From contig OX235262.1 of assembly GCA_944472135.2 (NCBI GenBank), forward strand, positions 71,920,887 through 71,984,886: DNA of 64,000 nt, read 5' to 3'. The stretch is from Trichobilharzia regenti (lineage: Eukaryota; Platyhelminthes; Trematoda; Strigeidida; Schistosomatidae). Shown in pieces: positions 1 through 11,039 of this stretch. The position numbers and the translations under genes are program-made. Positions within the stretch are counted from its first letter, which is position 1. Each line of letters begins with the position of its first letter. Below the pieces are notes generated by a model. The model was not told where the DNA came from, made no database searches, and saw nothing but the letters and a program-made list of their open reading frames with translations.

Positions 1-800
1 ATAAAGTAAACATTTCAGGGTTTTTATTTTTATTGTCAGCACAAATGCAGTGTTTGTTGTCGTAGTGTGGGTAATCCTGCACAATATAAAATCTTTAAGA
101 TGGTGATAGTGGCGTTCACAAACAAGATTGTCAGTTAAATAGTGCCGAACAAAAAAAAGAAAAACCACAAAACTAATATTACATGATGGTTAATGACAGG
201 ACAATTTTTTAATAATCATAGTGATAATATAGTCGGACCCAAGTAGATATACAAAATAAGGAATAGAATGAAGAATAAAAAAGTAAGCCAATAATAATAA
301 TTTTAAATAGCTAAGTATGTTTAAGAAGGTTGTTCACTATAGAGTACAAATAAGAGAGTATAAGGGGGAAATAACAAGGGCCAAAATTATGTTATTAACA
401 ACAAAGTAAGTTATAGGTTTCACGCTTAACATTGTCTCTGTCACTTGTCTGTCACTTCATATCTGGCATCGACGAAGCTTTCGTAATAGGAGCCAACATA
501 TCAACAGAGGCTGTCTCGATCAACAAGAAAGTCAAAATCGATTTAAAAACAACATAAACATGAAATAACACCAAGGTGATATAATTTATCTGGAACGTAT
601 AGTGTATTTGCTCGAGACTTTTTAGACGTTCTGATCACATACACCCACAAACTTGTGACAAAAATTTGAAAAAAAAAGAAAACAGTTAGGAAAAGGATCA
701 AAATGTTTATCAGTATAGGTCAAAATGTTTATGGGTCACGATCAAATATAAAGGGGTGGGTAAATAACGGGGTTGAAAATATTATTAGGTAAAATAAGAT
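1..800. other. No recognisable feature
   Basis: AT-rich DNA without an open frame of note or a repeat I can assign. Confidence 0.4.
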
Positions 801-808
801 TGATAACA

Positions 809-1070
809 GTAAGAGAACCATTGAAAACTAGGGAGTACTGCCAGTTATCTGTCTCCTCCTCCTAGTTCGGGACTCATCGGCAATACTCACCCACTGGGAT
901 CCAACCCCAGGATCTACCGGTTACACGGCAATCTTGTGGACCATTCAGCCAATGGCTCATGGATTTTAGCTTCGACCAAGTCGTAATTTTCGCGTAACCA
1001 CCAACTAACCAATGTCCGGGGCAAGTATTTGTCCTCACTCCCGACCGGGTTGACCTCACTGGCACCAACT
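809..1070 (-). mobile_element. tRNA-derived SINE (GGTCCCAGTGG family), decayed
   Basis: On the minus strand, a tRNA-like head with damaged A and B boxes is followed by the family phrase AGTACTCCC...TTTTCAATGG; the 5' extension reaches about 1070. Confidence 0.45.
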
Positions 1071-1079
1071 AGTTATCAT

Positions 1080-1655
1080 ATCGTGGTGGTGTGATACAGA
1101 CAGTGTGAGCCAACGGAATGTTATTCTCACAGGTTCCCAAAGTTCACTACTGCATTGGCAGCAGAATATTGTGTATATTTGAACACTATATTTCTTATCG
1201 TTTGATGTGAACCGAAATCGCACGCTCAGTGATTGGTTAACGAATTTAAGCTGTAGATATATGAACAGTGGTTTGATTAATGAAAAATATACTTTGGTGT
1301 CCGTGTCTTGCCTTCTGTTGTTACAATATTACTAAGCTATTCACCTTCAGCAGTGACTTTCTGTAGGACTGTAATGGATACATTAATTGGTTACTGGAAG
1401 AAGGGATAACCGACCAATGGACAGTAACTTAGCCTCCATTCACATGACCACTGTTATTACCAATGGTGAATGCAATGAAATGATAACCTTATTAGTAGAT
1501 CCTGTAAGATTAAATCGCCTACAAATATATTAATTCCCACAGTCAATACTGACAACAGTTAAAACACAGGTCACTTGCCTCTAGAGTACAAAAATAACAC
1601 AGTTATATAACAAGCAGGAAAGGATCGGAAAGGCAAGACAGACAATTGTTAATTG
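1080..1655. other. No recognisable feature
   Basis: Unassigned sequence between a SINE and an RTE relic. Confidence 0.4.
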
Positions 1656-1659
1656 CTTG

Positions 1660-2195
1660 GAAATCACCTTGGAAATCTGCCGTGCTTAGCATAAAGAAAA
1701 AGTAACGTATCTTCAATACTAATGTCAAGGCATTCAGTACTTCTGTATGGTTCAAGAAGCTGGCCCACACATCACCAGAAGCATTTGTAATTGGTGGTTG
1801 CTGACTCTTACATCAACACCTATCTTCTCTGCCTCGATACAGAGTATTAGATGGCTGGTCAAAAAGGATAATCAATTAGAAAATCTGGTCACAAATCGAC
1901 TGACAACCTATCGCCGAAAGAATATGCAGAAGATAATGGAGGTGGATGGATGTGACGTGCCCTGAGGAGGTCGTGCGACGAAATCACGCAACAGGGGTCA
2001 GATTATTACCGAGTGGGGAGCCGCAAGGTGAGCATGAGTCGAAGTGTGACATGGCAGGCATGGTCTGAGGAGGGAATAAATGCGTATGAGGAATGGTAGA
2101 GTCAGGTGGGAAAGACTTCAGAAAACTTAATAGAATCGACATGTCCCAGTGAAGCCCTATTTTCTACTCGGGATCCAAGGGAATAATTAACATAA
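1660..2195 (+). mobile_element. RTE C-terminal fragment and 3' end, decayed
   Basis: The reading at 1665-1760 follows the RTE pattern LKSxWKSAVLSIKKKI...SVLLYGS with breaks. The 3' end GAAGCCCTATTTTC...AAGGGAATAAT at 2150-2195 matches RTE tails. Confidence 0.5.
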
Positions 2196-2199
2196 TGAT

Positions 2200-3090
2200 A
2201 GATACCAAATGGTTATCCTCCAAGTAAAGACAGAAACATACAGTAAAGCATTAGTGTGTAAAACAAAATGTTTAATGAGTCACACTTACCTGCACACGTA
2301 TATAAGAAGGCAATATTAACAACAGGCACACATAGTTAACCCTGATTGGTAAGCGTTTAAAAAAAAGAATAACTACTCATCAAATGAAAGTCACAGTTAG
2401 CGTTACAGAAGTGATATTTGATTGGCAGGTTGTCAAGTTACTTTTGCCTGTTACAATCATCAGTTGAGTCTTGTGATGAGTTGATAGGGTACTGAATTAG
2501 TGAATCCGAGGTTGTTTCTTCCAATCTTGCCACAAACCAGATCTCTATTCCTTCCTCCATCATCTCCCGTTGCATCAATATAACAGTCTAATTAATTCAA
2601 GACTGTCTAAGGTAGTCTCGCAATTAGATAATTATTACCCAAGTACCCCTTATAGCTGTATCAATCGGTATGTTGATCACTAAGGTATAGTTTGACCGGT
2701 TTATTTGGTAGTTGACGCAAATTGTGCTGAATGCAGTGTGAAGCGATCTATTATTGACCGCTACGTGTACTCTTGTGTGGGTGTAGTTGGAATCATAACG
2801 CACTCGCAAATTATTTTTAAAAATTTAACATCATATCAGCTCGTTCAGTTTCCTTGGGTTTCGGAATGAACATAGAGCTTCACACTTTAGGCTTTGAAGA
2901 TTCTGTGACAGTGTCGTTATTTACAGGGGTACAGTTGCTAGTCTCATGGCCAACTTTCCCTCTTTACAGAGATTGTTACCAGTCAGTAAACTAAACTTTG
3001 TTTACGAATCTGTCTGCTGGGAATCAAACGCGGATTACCAGCTTGGATAGATGACACACAAAGTTCCACAGATAGTGATTAAAATCTTAT
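2200..3090. other. Unassigned, with a short SINE body relic
   Basis: Only 2918-2965 resembles the GCGTCGGTGG-family SINE body on the minus strand (TTGCTAGTCTCATGGCCAAC). The rest is unassigned. Confidence 0.4.
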
Positions 3091-3096
3091 TCCGCT

Positions 3097-3252
3097 ATTG
3101 GTTTGTATGGATTTCGTTGATTGGTTACAGGATTTCATCATGAGCTGACATCGGTTAGAGAACCGTCGGAAAAACCACCTGGGAGTGCTGGACGGCTGTT
3201 ACGTCGTAGTTCGAGGTTCTTCTTCTTCTTCAGAACGCACCCACCAGGGTTT
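3097..3252 (-). mobile_element. SINE 3' part (GGTCCCAGTGG family)
   Basis: Shares TTACAGGATTTCATCATGAG and the following phrase with copies at 22.1, 34.1 and 34.8 kb. The tRNA-like head is missing. Confidence 0.5.
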
Positions 3253-3710
3253 GATGAAATATTTTCATTTTATTTCACTTTGATCAATAATCAGAACTAT
3301 GAAGCGAGTTTTTTTCCTCATTTCTGACTCATCTTCTTGGTAGGGACTAGTAGTCTAAGCAACCAGGCTATATTATTCAGAAAGCTGAACATCTATTTTG
3401 CTGGGAAAAAACTCTAGTGAGCTGGTTAGAACAATCATAAAATGTTACTTCACAACCTGAGTGTAATTCAAATTTTTTTTAATGTGATGGGTTAGTCAAG
3501 AAGATCTGTAGCTCTTCCTTCTGAACCAGTTAGCTTAGTAATAAAACATTCAAGATCAGAGTGTATGAAAGCGAACTGCTATAATTTTATGACTGGGGAT
3601 AGTGATATCACATGCATTTAGGCATTTGTTCTGATGTTCAACAGATAGCAAAATGGTCTTAAGATTGTTGAATGTATTAGACTAAAAGGTATTAGAGAAC
3701 TTTACCTGTT

Positions 3711-4990
3711 GAAAAGTGGTTTGTGCAGAATAATATGGTACCATCATTGTTTATTTCGTTGGCTTCTAATTAACTGATGCTTATAGGCTAACTAAATTAT
3801 GAGGTTTACGTACAGAAAAGTTTTAACATGCAAATTTTTCATGATGTTAGTTGACAGAAGGTTCCGCAGTTAGTGAACAGTACTCAGCGAATTGCGCTTA
3901 TATAGTTTTTTACGCAGGGAGTTCAAGTTTAAACAAAATAACTGTATGCATACAATGATAAAGGAGTGACGTCATAAAGGCGAGAGATGCGTAAGATACT
4001 GAGGGACTAGTAAATCAGGTAACAATGTACTGAGTTCAACTCAAATGATAGAAACAAGAGACAAGCAAAATTACACTATATCAAAGGTAGGTGATGTTCA
4101 CGTAATCAAACGAAAGAGAGAGAGAAAAGATATTTAGTTACCAGGTGTGCAAGGAAAGACTAATAACTGCTTCTTTATGAACACATGAATCTGGTTTTAG
4201 GCGTTTGATAGAAATTGCTTCGGTGAACTTAAGGAGAATGGAACTCCTTTGTCTATTGATAATTTTAATAGATTTCGGGATTTCCACCTTATGACCCGTA
4301 TTGAGGAGATGTCTGGTAATAGCGCTATTATAAGAGTTTGTTCCCTTGAGACATAGGCTTCTTGGCACATGTTCAGAAAGTCGAAGGTGTGACCTTCTTG
4401 GTATTCTCCCGATATAACTTCTCCCGCAGATACACGTAAATTTATATACACAGTCGGAGTTAACACGAGAAGGGTCAACTTTCGACTGCACCGAAGAGCA
4501 TGTTGTTTGATGAATGATAACCAACTTAGCTGCAGGATAGGCTCTGGCTAGTGACGTACTCAGTCTTCTGTTGACCATTGCTACAATTTTTTCACCTTTA
4601 AAATCTAGTTGAATAAAGACAGGCTTTTTTTCAGCTGTGACTTGCTTGATGTTTGAGCCTTCACATCTTGCATATTTATTAGTGATACTCCGAAGGTAAC
4701 ACTTTTCCGAGAATCATTAGTTCTTCCTCTAATTTCTTTGCAGAGCATATTCTCCTAACTCTATAGTACAGAGTTTTGACTAGTCCGCGTTTTAGAGCTA
4801 TTTGAACAAAAACTATTAAAATGTACGTAGTATCCATTCCATGTCAACTTTTTTCAAGTATGTTAAAACTTCTCTGCACATGAACTTAGTGATAATTTAA
4901 TTAGGCTGTAAGCAGCAGCTAATGAGAAGCCAACGAAATAAATGATGATACCATCTTATTGTGCACAAACCACACTGTTGTTCTCGATTT
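3711..4990 (-). mobile_element. Penelope-like element (family B) with inverted terminal repeats, decayed
   Basis: Ends 3716-3790 and 4915-4986 are imperfect reverse complements (GTGGTTTGTGCA... / ...TGCACAAACCAC). The minus strand at 4138-4578 encodes a GIY-YIG nuclease (CVYKFTCICGRSYIGRIPRR, then LSEHVPRSLCLKG). Upstream, 4579-4860 gives broken RT-to-linker sequence (ALKRGLVKTLYYRVRRIC). No RT catalytic motif remains. Confidence 0.68.
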
Positions 4991-4999
4991 ATTTAAATT

Positions 5000-5820
5000 C
5001 ATCAAGGGGAATAAATGCATGAAGTTTGCCTGTTCAACTGAAATTGACTGAACTAAATTTCCAATGTATAGAAATTTGCATAAAACGGGAGCAACTCAAG
5101 CTACTACACCACATAAAACCACAAATTATGGTAGAAAATTAACAAAGATATGCAGGGAAGCTATATATAATAGACGGAAATGCTCAGCAGAGAGAATTAT
5201 TTCCTGAAGAACGATGAAGATCTTATCAGTCTGGAACAGGATATCAAAGCCACGGTAAGGCAAAACATACCTTTCATAACATAAAATTAGGGGGGGGGGA
5301 ATCTCCTCCACTCAGCATAAAGATTCAGATTTTCAACACCAGTATCAAGCTCATCATTAGAAAAAAATTTTGGATCTCATCACACCTTATCAGCGCAAAA
5401 CTATCAACTGTTTCAAGCCTTCTGGAATCAGCACACTCTTTGACAACGGATGAGAAGGAAAAAGAAGAAGCGATATCAAATATCACCGAGACTCTCAAGC
5501 AAAATAACTACAGCAAAGAACTTCATAAACAAAGCCAACACCGACATTTTTGAAGTCACTGGCATTAACAGCTGATATTCCACATAGATCAGAAATGTCA
5601 AAGTGCATCAGAAGAGTACTCAATAAACACACCATCATATTTTTCTTCAAGACACTAGACACACTATGAAGTAATCTTGTCTGTGTAAAAGACTAAATCC
5701 CTAAGGATATTCGGAATGTAATGCGATATACATCCGACAAAAGTCATGAGAAATTAAGATTAGAAGAAATGAATACCGTAGAGCATCTATTCAACCACTG
5801 AGAAATCCAGATATAAAGGA
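5000..5820. other. Mostly unassigned, faint retrotransposon relics
   Basis: A short RTE-like phrase (CATAAAGATTCAGATTTTCA) is at 5316-5335; 5580-5660 gives a weak SKCIRRVLNKH reading of Penelope type. Nothing else was recognised. Confidence 0.35.
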
Positions 5821-5821
5821 A

Positions 5822-6050
5822 CTTGAGTGCGTCGGTGGCATAGTGGTTAGGATGCTCGCCAACCATGCACATGGTCCGGGTTTGATCCCCGGCCACAGAC
5901 GCACTCCTTTACCTCGCTAGGCCAGAAATAATGCTGGTAAAGAGGAAAAGTTCGGCATGAAGCTAGCAAACCCATCCTGTAAAATAAAACACTGCTACAG
6001 AAACTTCAAGCCACTAGCTTGAAGCCCTATGTTCCACTTGGGAACGTGAA
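5822..6050 (+). mobile_element. tRNA-derived SINE (GCGTCGGTGG family)
   Basis: Head GCGTCGGTGGCATAGTGG with A-box-like and B-box (GGTTTGATCC) sequences and complementary acceptor ends (GCGTC/GACGC). The body ends with AAGCCCTATGTTCCACTTGG, matching RTE 3' tails in this window. Confidence 0.75.
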
Positions 6051-6059
6051 GGAAAACAA

Positions 6060-6294
6060 AGAAGAAGAAAGGAGCTTAAAAAAATCACTAGCCATAGGTC
6101 TACATGCTATAGAAACAGGCCACAAGATTGATTTTGGCAATATTGAAATAGTCCAGAAAAAGCATTTCAGGAATCACAAAGAACATCTAATATCAGAAGC
6201 ACTTCATATCAAATTGAATCCGAATTGTCTGAATGGGAATGATGGACTAAAGCAGCATTTAATCTGGTTACAACACTGTCCTCCTAATCCATGA
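6060..6294 (+). mobile_element. Penelope-like 3' coding fragment
   Basis: Encodes HAIETGHKIDFGNIEIV...EALHIKLNPNCLNG, the segment following the GIY-YIG nuclease in Penelope proteins. The adjoining SINE lies immediately upstream and supplies the apparent start of the frame. Confidence 0.5.
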
Positions 6295-6425
6295 AATGAC
6301 AAAGTTAGCACGAATGTGAAAGCCAATTTCATCATGTAAACATATGCTATTTTTTATTATTTTATACACTTATCAAATCCAACAGTCTACATTTGGTTTT
6401 TGTATACAATTGGTGGATGGTGGCT

Positions 6426-6488
6426 AGCAGTGGAATCCAGGATAACGCGCATTTCCTCCTATTTGGGACTCGTCAGCTGGATGTACCT
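6426..6488 (-). ncRNA. Hammerhead ribozyme motif, left SINE arm
   Basis: Exact reverse complement of the right-arm motif, with the same core and the same stem II G.G change. A transcript through the palindrome would contain one arm as ribozyme and the other as its antisense. Confidence 0.78.
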
Positions 6489-6667
6489 GCATTTCTCAGT
6501 GAGTGATGATGTTCCCACCGAGGCTCGAACCTAGTGCCCATAGTTTCAAACGCCAAAGCGTTATCCACTAGACCACTTGGGCCATGAGTGGATAACGCTT
6601 TGGCGTTTGAAACTATGGGCACTAGGTTCGAGCCTCGGTGGGAACATCATCACTCACTGAGAAATGC

Positions 6668-6730
6668 AGGTACATCCAGCTGACGAGTCCCAAATAGGAG
6701 GAAATGCGCGTTATCCTGGATTCCACTGCT
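6668..6730 (+). ncRNA. Hammerhead ribozyme motif, right SINE arm
   Basis: ATCCAG (6674-6679) pairs with CTGGAT (6716-6721). Core CTGACGA is at 6680-6686, stem II GTCC/GGA(G) at 6687-6700, GAAA at 6701-6704, and cleavage would follow C6715. The usual closing G-C pair of stem II is G.G here (6687 with 6700), which may weaken activity. Confidence 0.8.
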
Positions 6731-7189
6731 AGCCACCATCCACCAATTGTATACAAATAAAATCCCCAGACATCGTCGAAGCATCTGCACAAGAAGCCGA
6801 CATGTCAATCTGCGACCGAGCACTTCGGTCCAATCAATCAACGGGAAAATCAAAAATTCAATTCAATACATTTGGTTTTGTTATCTTTACCAGTTGGCCA
6901 ACTTGACATCACAAAAATAACCCCATGCTGAGGAAAAAAAATTAAGTTGTTATATATATATATATAAGTTGAGATTTTGTAAATTCTAGTTTAATAATAC
7001 TTTGATAAAGCTATTAGCAGCAGCATTAAATGGCAAAACTCCAGTAAATACATCATCGTTTTGTTTTTCATTCATTGGGAAACACAAAAAAACCCTTAAA
7101 TATAATGAATTTCATACACCGAATGCCTAAACTTTTTCAAACTTTTGAAAGTTAACTTAATTTGGATGTATATATAAACAAATGTCAAG

Positions 7190-7385
7190 TCATTCAGTGC
7201 TTCAGCATGGTTCAGAGAATTACCTTCGCCGTCACTAAAAGCATTTCTCATATTTGACTTCAGACTTTCATCAATAACTATCCTCTCTGCTTCAATGCTG
7301 AAGATCAGACCCCCAACCAGGAAGAATATGCAACTAGGAACTCTGTCAGGCAGTGAACTAACTAAGAACCTGTTACCCAACAAAT
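7190..7385 (+). mobile_element. RTE C-terminal fragment, left half
   Basis: Translates with breaks to the RTE tail pattern (NVKSF..., then SASMLKIRPPTRK), aligning with the region after the RT domain of the RTE at 31.1 kb. The right half resumes at about 9490. Confidence 0.5.
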
Positions 7386-7387
7386 AT

Positions 7388-9490
7388 TTAGAACACAAAA
7401 TAATTGAGCAAAGAATATCCTTTTCGATAAATTCTTCTTCTGGCTCTACAATTATTTACATGTTTATATACGTAGAATATTCTAGATTAGTAGTCTATAA
7501 CGATACTAGTGCTTTTTTAAATAATATAATAATAAAGATATAGTAGGAAATAGAATATCAGCCAAAATTATGGAAATTTCACAAAAATTCAGGATCATAC
7601 CAACCTAGATGGCCAAGGTAAGGACAATGTCTGAACTAACTTCTTTTGGATACATAAATTAAGCTTTTTATTGTGCATCCCAACAGCCAGCCTCAGCAAT
7701 GTTTAGTAAACGAACTCTTAAGGCAAAATTGAGATTTATTGGTATGTGGTAAATGACTCTGAAGGCCTAGTTAACATCAATCTTGTGTTCTGTATCCACA
7801 AGATGAGATAGAATAGCTCTACGAATAGATTTTATTTGTCCTTCTCTCAACCACGCAAAATCCGACGAGAAACACGCCTAACTGCATGACTTATGTAACT
7901 GGCCCACTCCACAGGAGCAGTCAAATTTGTAAATACACATGGAAGAGATGAAATTAGGCAGTTTAACTTTTACTCCCGAACTCAAGAAAGGAGTGGTTTT
8001 GAAGACACAGAGTAATTCAGCAGTAGGGAATGCTCTTTTTACCTCATTTCTAAGGCGCTGTGTTAGTTTCTCGCTGGTGTTGTCCCCAAGGATCTGCATT
8101 TGTGAGATTAAGCCCTTTTTAGGAACTGTTGGTACCTTGGGCAGTTTTGTGCGTCCAAAAGAAGTTAGTTCAGACATTATTATTACTTTGGACATCTAGG
8201 TTTGAATGATCCTGAATTTTTGTGGAATTTTCTTAATTTTAGTTGATATTCTATTTCCTACTATATCTTTATTATTATATTATTACAAAAAACACTAGTA
8301 TCGTTATTCACTACTAATCTCGAATATTCTATGTATATATTTGCGGAGCTTTCATCGTCTTTCTGGACGACATCTTTAGCGCAGTATTTAGGATAAAGTG
8401 AAATGATTTAAATCTCTTCATGAGTCTCCCGGTAACCATCTTTAGATATTTATTGACCGTTTTCTATTGATTGGGATTTTAAACTTCCTGATCACCCGAT
8501 TTACTTCTTATAAGTTGGTATATTTCATCTATATTAACGTGTTTATTAGTGGCATTTTTCATTTGAGTACCAGGCTTCTAGGAGTTCTCTGACTGCACAT
8601 TTGGAGTTTCCTCTGTTTAAGATTTTAACATTATCCCAATCAAATTGATGTCCTTAATCGTCTGTATGCATTGATACTAAAGAATTTATATCATGTCTTT
8701 TCACGGCTGATTTGTGTTCCTGGATTCTTATTCGAAGGGGACGCCCACTTTGGCCGATGTAATGTTTGTTACAGTTCACACAATTTATTTTGTAAATGGT
8801 GTTAATTTTATCTCCTTTTTCTATCGGATCTTTTGGTTTGCATAAGATAGAATTAAGCGATTCAGCTGGTTTGTGTGCTACATCTATATCAAACGGTTTC
8901 ATTATTCTAGCCGTTATTTCAGAGATGTTTCTGATATATGTTAGGATGAATTGCTTTTTGGTCTTTGGTGATGGTTCTTTGTTGGTGCTTTCATTCGATT
9001 TTAAACATATTTTGATGAAATTTTTTGGATAACCATTCTTCTTGAACACCGTTTGTAAGTATCTTTCTTCCATTCTTTTCAACTCTGGTGTGCTACAATG
9101 TGTTTGAATTCTTCTAAACAATGTCTGCACACAGTTTCTTTTGTGAGTAATTGGATTGTTGCTAGTATAGTTGAGTATTTGATCTGTGTGCGTTGACTTT
9201 CTGTATACTTGTGTTTCTAAATTTCCTGTGTTGGTTCTCCTGATTAAGACATCTAAAAATGGGATTTTGTTATCTAACTCTTCTTCTCTTGTGAATTTGA
9301 TGTCTTCAAATATGTTATTTAATAATTTATGGGTATATTCTAAATCATTTCTCTTAATTATTACAAATGTATCATCAACGTAACGTACCCAGATATATGT
9401 ATATAAACATATGTATACAATTGTAGAGCCAGAAGAGAAAATTATCCCAAAGGATGTTCTTTGCTCAATCATTTTGTGTTTTATAGATGT
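7388..9490 (-). mobile_element. Palindromic Penelope-like element (family B) interrupted by a family A copy
   Basis: 7388-7590 is repeated in reverse complement as 8190-8339 plus 9396-9485, the second arm being split by the family A insertion. Between the arms the minus strand (7878-8195) encodes a family B segment: VPKKGLISQMQILGDN, LRNEVKRAFPTAE and CIYKFDCSCG, like residues 230-320 of the 16.1-kb element. It appears to lie inside an RTE fragment whose halves are at 7190-7385 and 9490-9785. Confidence 0.6.
8340..9395 (-). mobile_element. Penelope-like element, family A, 5'-truncated copy
   Basis: Flanked by a 10-bp duplication TATGTATATA (8330-8339 and 9396-9405). The minus strand encodes RT from just before YVDD (complement of 9371-9382) through FTREEELDNKIPFLDVL and YRKSTHTDQILNY to a GIY-YIG nuclease (YKINCVNCNKHYIGQSGR). 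It is close to the element at 41305-43639 but ends early with a TAA after SMHTDD, and related sequence continues out of frame to the 3' end. The hammerhead-like core at the 3' end is damaged (CTAAAGA). It sits inside the right arm of an older palindromic element. Confidence 0.82.
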
Positions 9491-9785
9491 CTGAATGAAT
9501 ATTTTCGCTATATTGAAACATTTAGAAGATGGAGATAGATCGAACATACTTTGAGGAGACTGTTAAGTGAAATCACCCACTAGACCTGGGACTTGAGTGG
9601 AACTCAGTTGGGAAACAACGAGTTGAACACAGTCAACTCGTCCAAAGTTCACCTGGAGATCAGAGCAACCATTGAGTCAGCTAAATTGAACTACAACGAA
9701 CAGAATAAAATGGATATGTGCTGCCAAAGCCCTATAGTCTGCTTTGAACCTAAGGAAATAGTAACATTACATATTATATATGATG
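9490..9785 (+). mobile_element. RTE C-terminal fragment and 3' end, right half
   Basis: Begins with a broken version of the RTE motif KWRWI.HTLR (AGAAGATGGAGATAGATCG), then LEWNSVGKQRVEH. It ends in the tail AAGCCCTATAGTCTGCTTTG...AAGG shared by RTE copies in this window. Confidence 0.5.
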
Positions 9786-9874
9786 AATCTGGGAGATCAT
9801 TCGAAGTGAATTTCACTGAACCGCCGAGAATAATTTTGAGCTATCTTAAAACAAGCAATAAAGGTTAATAAACT

Positions 9875-10450
9875 CGAATCGAACAAGCCTCTGCAATTTT
9901 TAAACCAGGTCTCTGTGTACAAAAGGAGATGGTCGTGATTCTAAATCTACCATGGTAATACGTCTTACTTATTATTCTACGTCTTATTATTATTATCATC
10001 ATTATTATTATTCTTGATTCATTTAAAACTATCCTTTATCAGTAGGGTTATCTTAACTCTCTTCAACACTATTATTATTGTTATTATAACTATTACTATT
10101 AGTCTGTTTGCAATTCTCGTTATATTGTCGAATGACTAATTGTTTATCTGAGTGCTGTAATTGAAGCGTAATGCAATTTATCTTAATTTTGATCTCTCAT
10201 ACTCTCTCTCCCCTTATCTATTTGAGCATGACCTGTAAAACATTCGCACCCGTCTTTCTGCATGACTAATTCAATGTAGTTTGTTTACTTATCAATCTTA
10301 TATCTCCCAATGTAATTTCAAAAGTATATATATCCATGTATGCAGAGTATTCAGCTGACGAGTTCTACCGAAATTTGACGAATTCATTAAATCCTGCTTT
10401 ATTAACCTTTATTGCTTGTTTTAAATTCGTATCGGGAAATAAATGTTTTC
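9875..10450 (+). mobile_element. Penelope-like 3' end and tail (family B)
   Basis: EASAIFKPGLCVQKEMVV (9877-9945) is the terminal family B motif, followed by the ATT-rich tail seen at 19.6, 30.0 and 33.7 kb. No more of the element is recognisable upstream. Confidence 0.45.
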
Positions 10451-10779
10451 ATTTTGAGCTATCTGATTAACACTTTCTCATGCCATTGATTTTCAGAGTA
10501 TAGAGCACCCTCGGCAGATAGTCTACACCTCTCTACGTAGCTGGTTCAAAATCAACAGTCAAAGTCTTCATGCACTGAAGTGATGTATTGGTTTGATCAA
10601 CACTCCTCTCAAACTCTTTTCTTTCAACTCACTTCTATGTCAAGCAAGGGTTTAAATACTACAATGATCAAGTTCGGTTAATGATTTTACCGATTTATTC
10701 TACTATACTTTAATCAATTATATAATCAAAATAATCATAATTAATGTTTTCTATATTATATTAACAATACATAACTAAC

Positions 10780-11037
10780 CATTAACTGAAACATTCCACG
10801 TCGTATTCTGTTCATTTCATCATTCCAATGATCCCAAGATGATTTGATCCAGTCATCAACTTCATTGAACCAATTATCATCAAAACCATGTTGACCATAC
10901 GGCATAATAGAATCTGAATGCCTATTTCCATTGCTGCGAAAATTACTCTCTAAACCTTTGAAAAAATCTCTACGATGTTGTTCAAAGGTTCGAGTATCAC
11001 GATTTACAGGGATAGCAATAGATCTATCTCTTGACAT
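10780..11037 (-). CDS. First coding exon of a p40-like small heat-shock protein (HSP20 family)
   Basis: The exon encodes 86 residues from an ATG at 11035-11037. It is polar, with a Trp-rich stretch (NWFNEVDDWIKSSWDHW) followed by a basic RRGMF motif. From family knowledge this matches the N-terminal region of schistosome major egg antigen p40, a two-alpha-crystallin-domain small heat-shock protein, and precedes the first crystallin domain. The frame reads seven more codons to a stop, but a GT donor (minus-strand GTTAGT, complement of 10774-10779) after codon 86 leaves phase 0. No alpha-crystallin exon was found between 1 and 10780, so the next exon is outside the window or the gene is broken. 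It cannot be exon 1 of the p40-like exons at 39-64 kb, because on the minus strand it lies downstream of them. It more likely begins a second array member. Identity is fairly sure; expression is unknown. Confidence 0.78.
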
Positions 11038-11039
11038 AT

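Larger units (their letters stand above)
6401..6866 (+). mobile_element. Palindromic hammerhead SINE (SM-alpha type) with target duplication
   Basis: Flanked by TACATTTGGTTTT (6388-6400 and 6867-6879). Arms 6399-6568 and 6588-6757 are perfect reverse complements by eye, around a 19-bp centre. Each arm holds a tRNA-like head (GTGGATAACG..., B-box GGTTCGAGCC) and a hammerhead. The right copy continues to a full SINE 3' end (6758-6866); the left lacks it. One duplication flanks the pair, so both copies entered as one unit or inverted after insertion. Confidence 0.85.
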
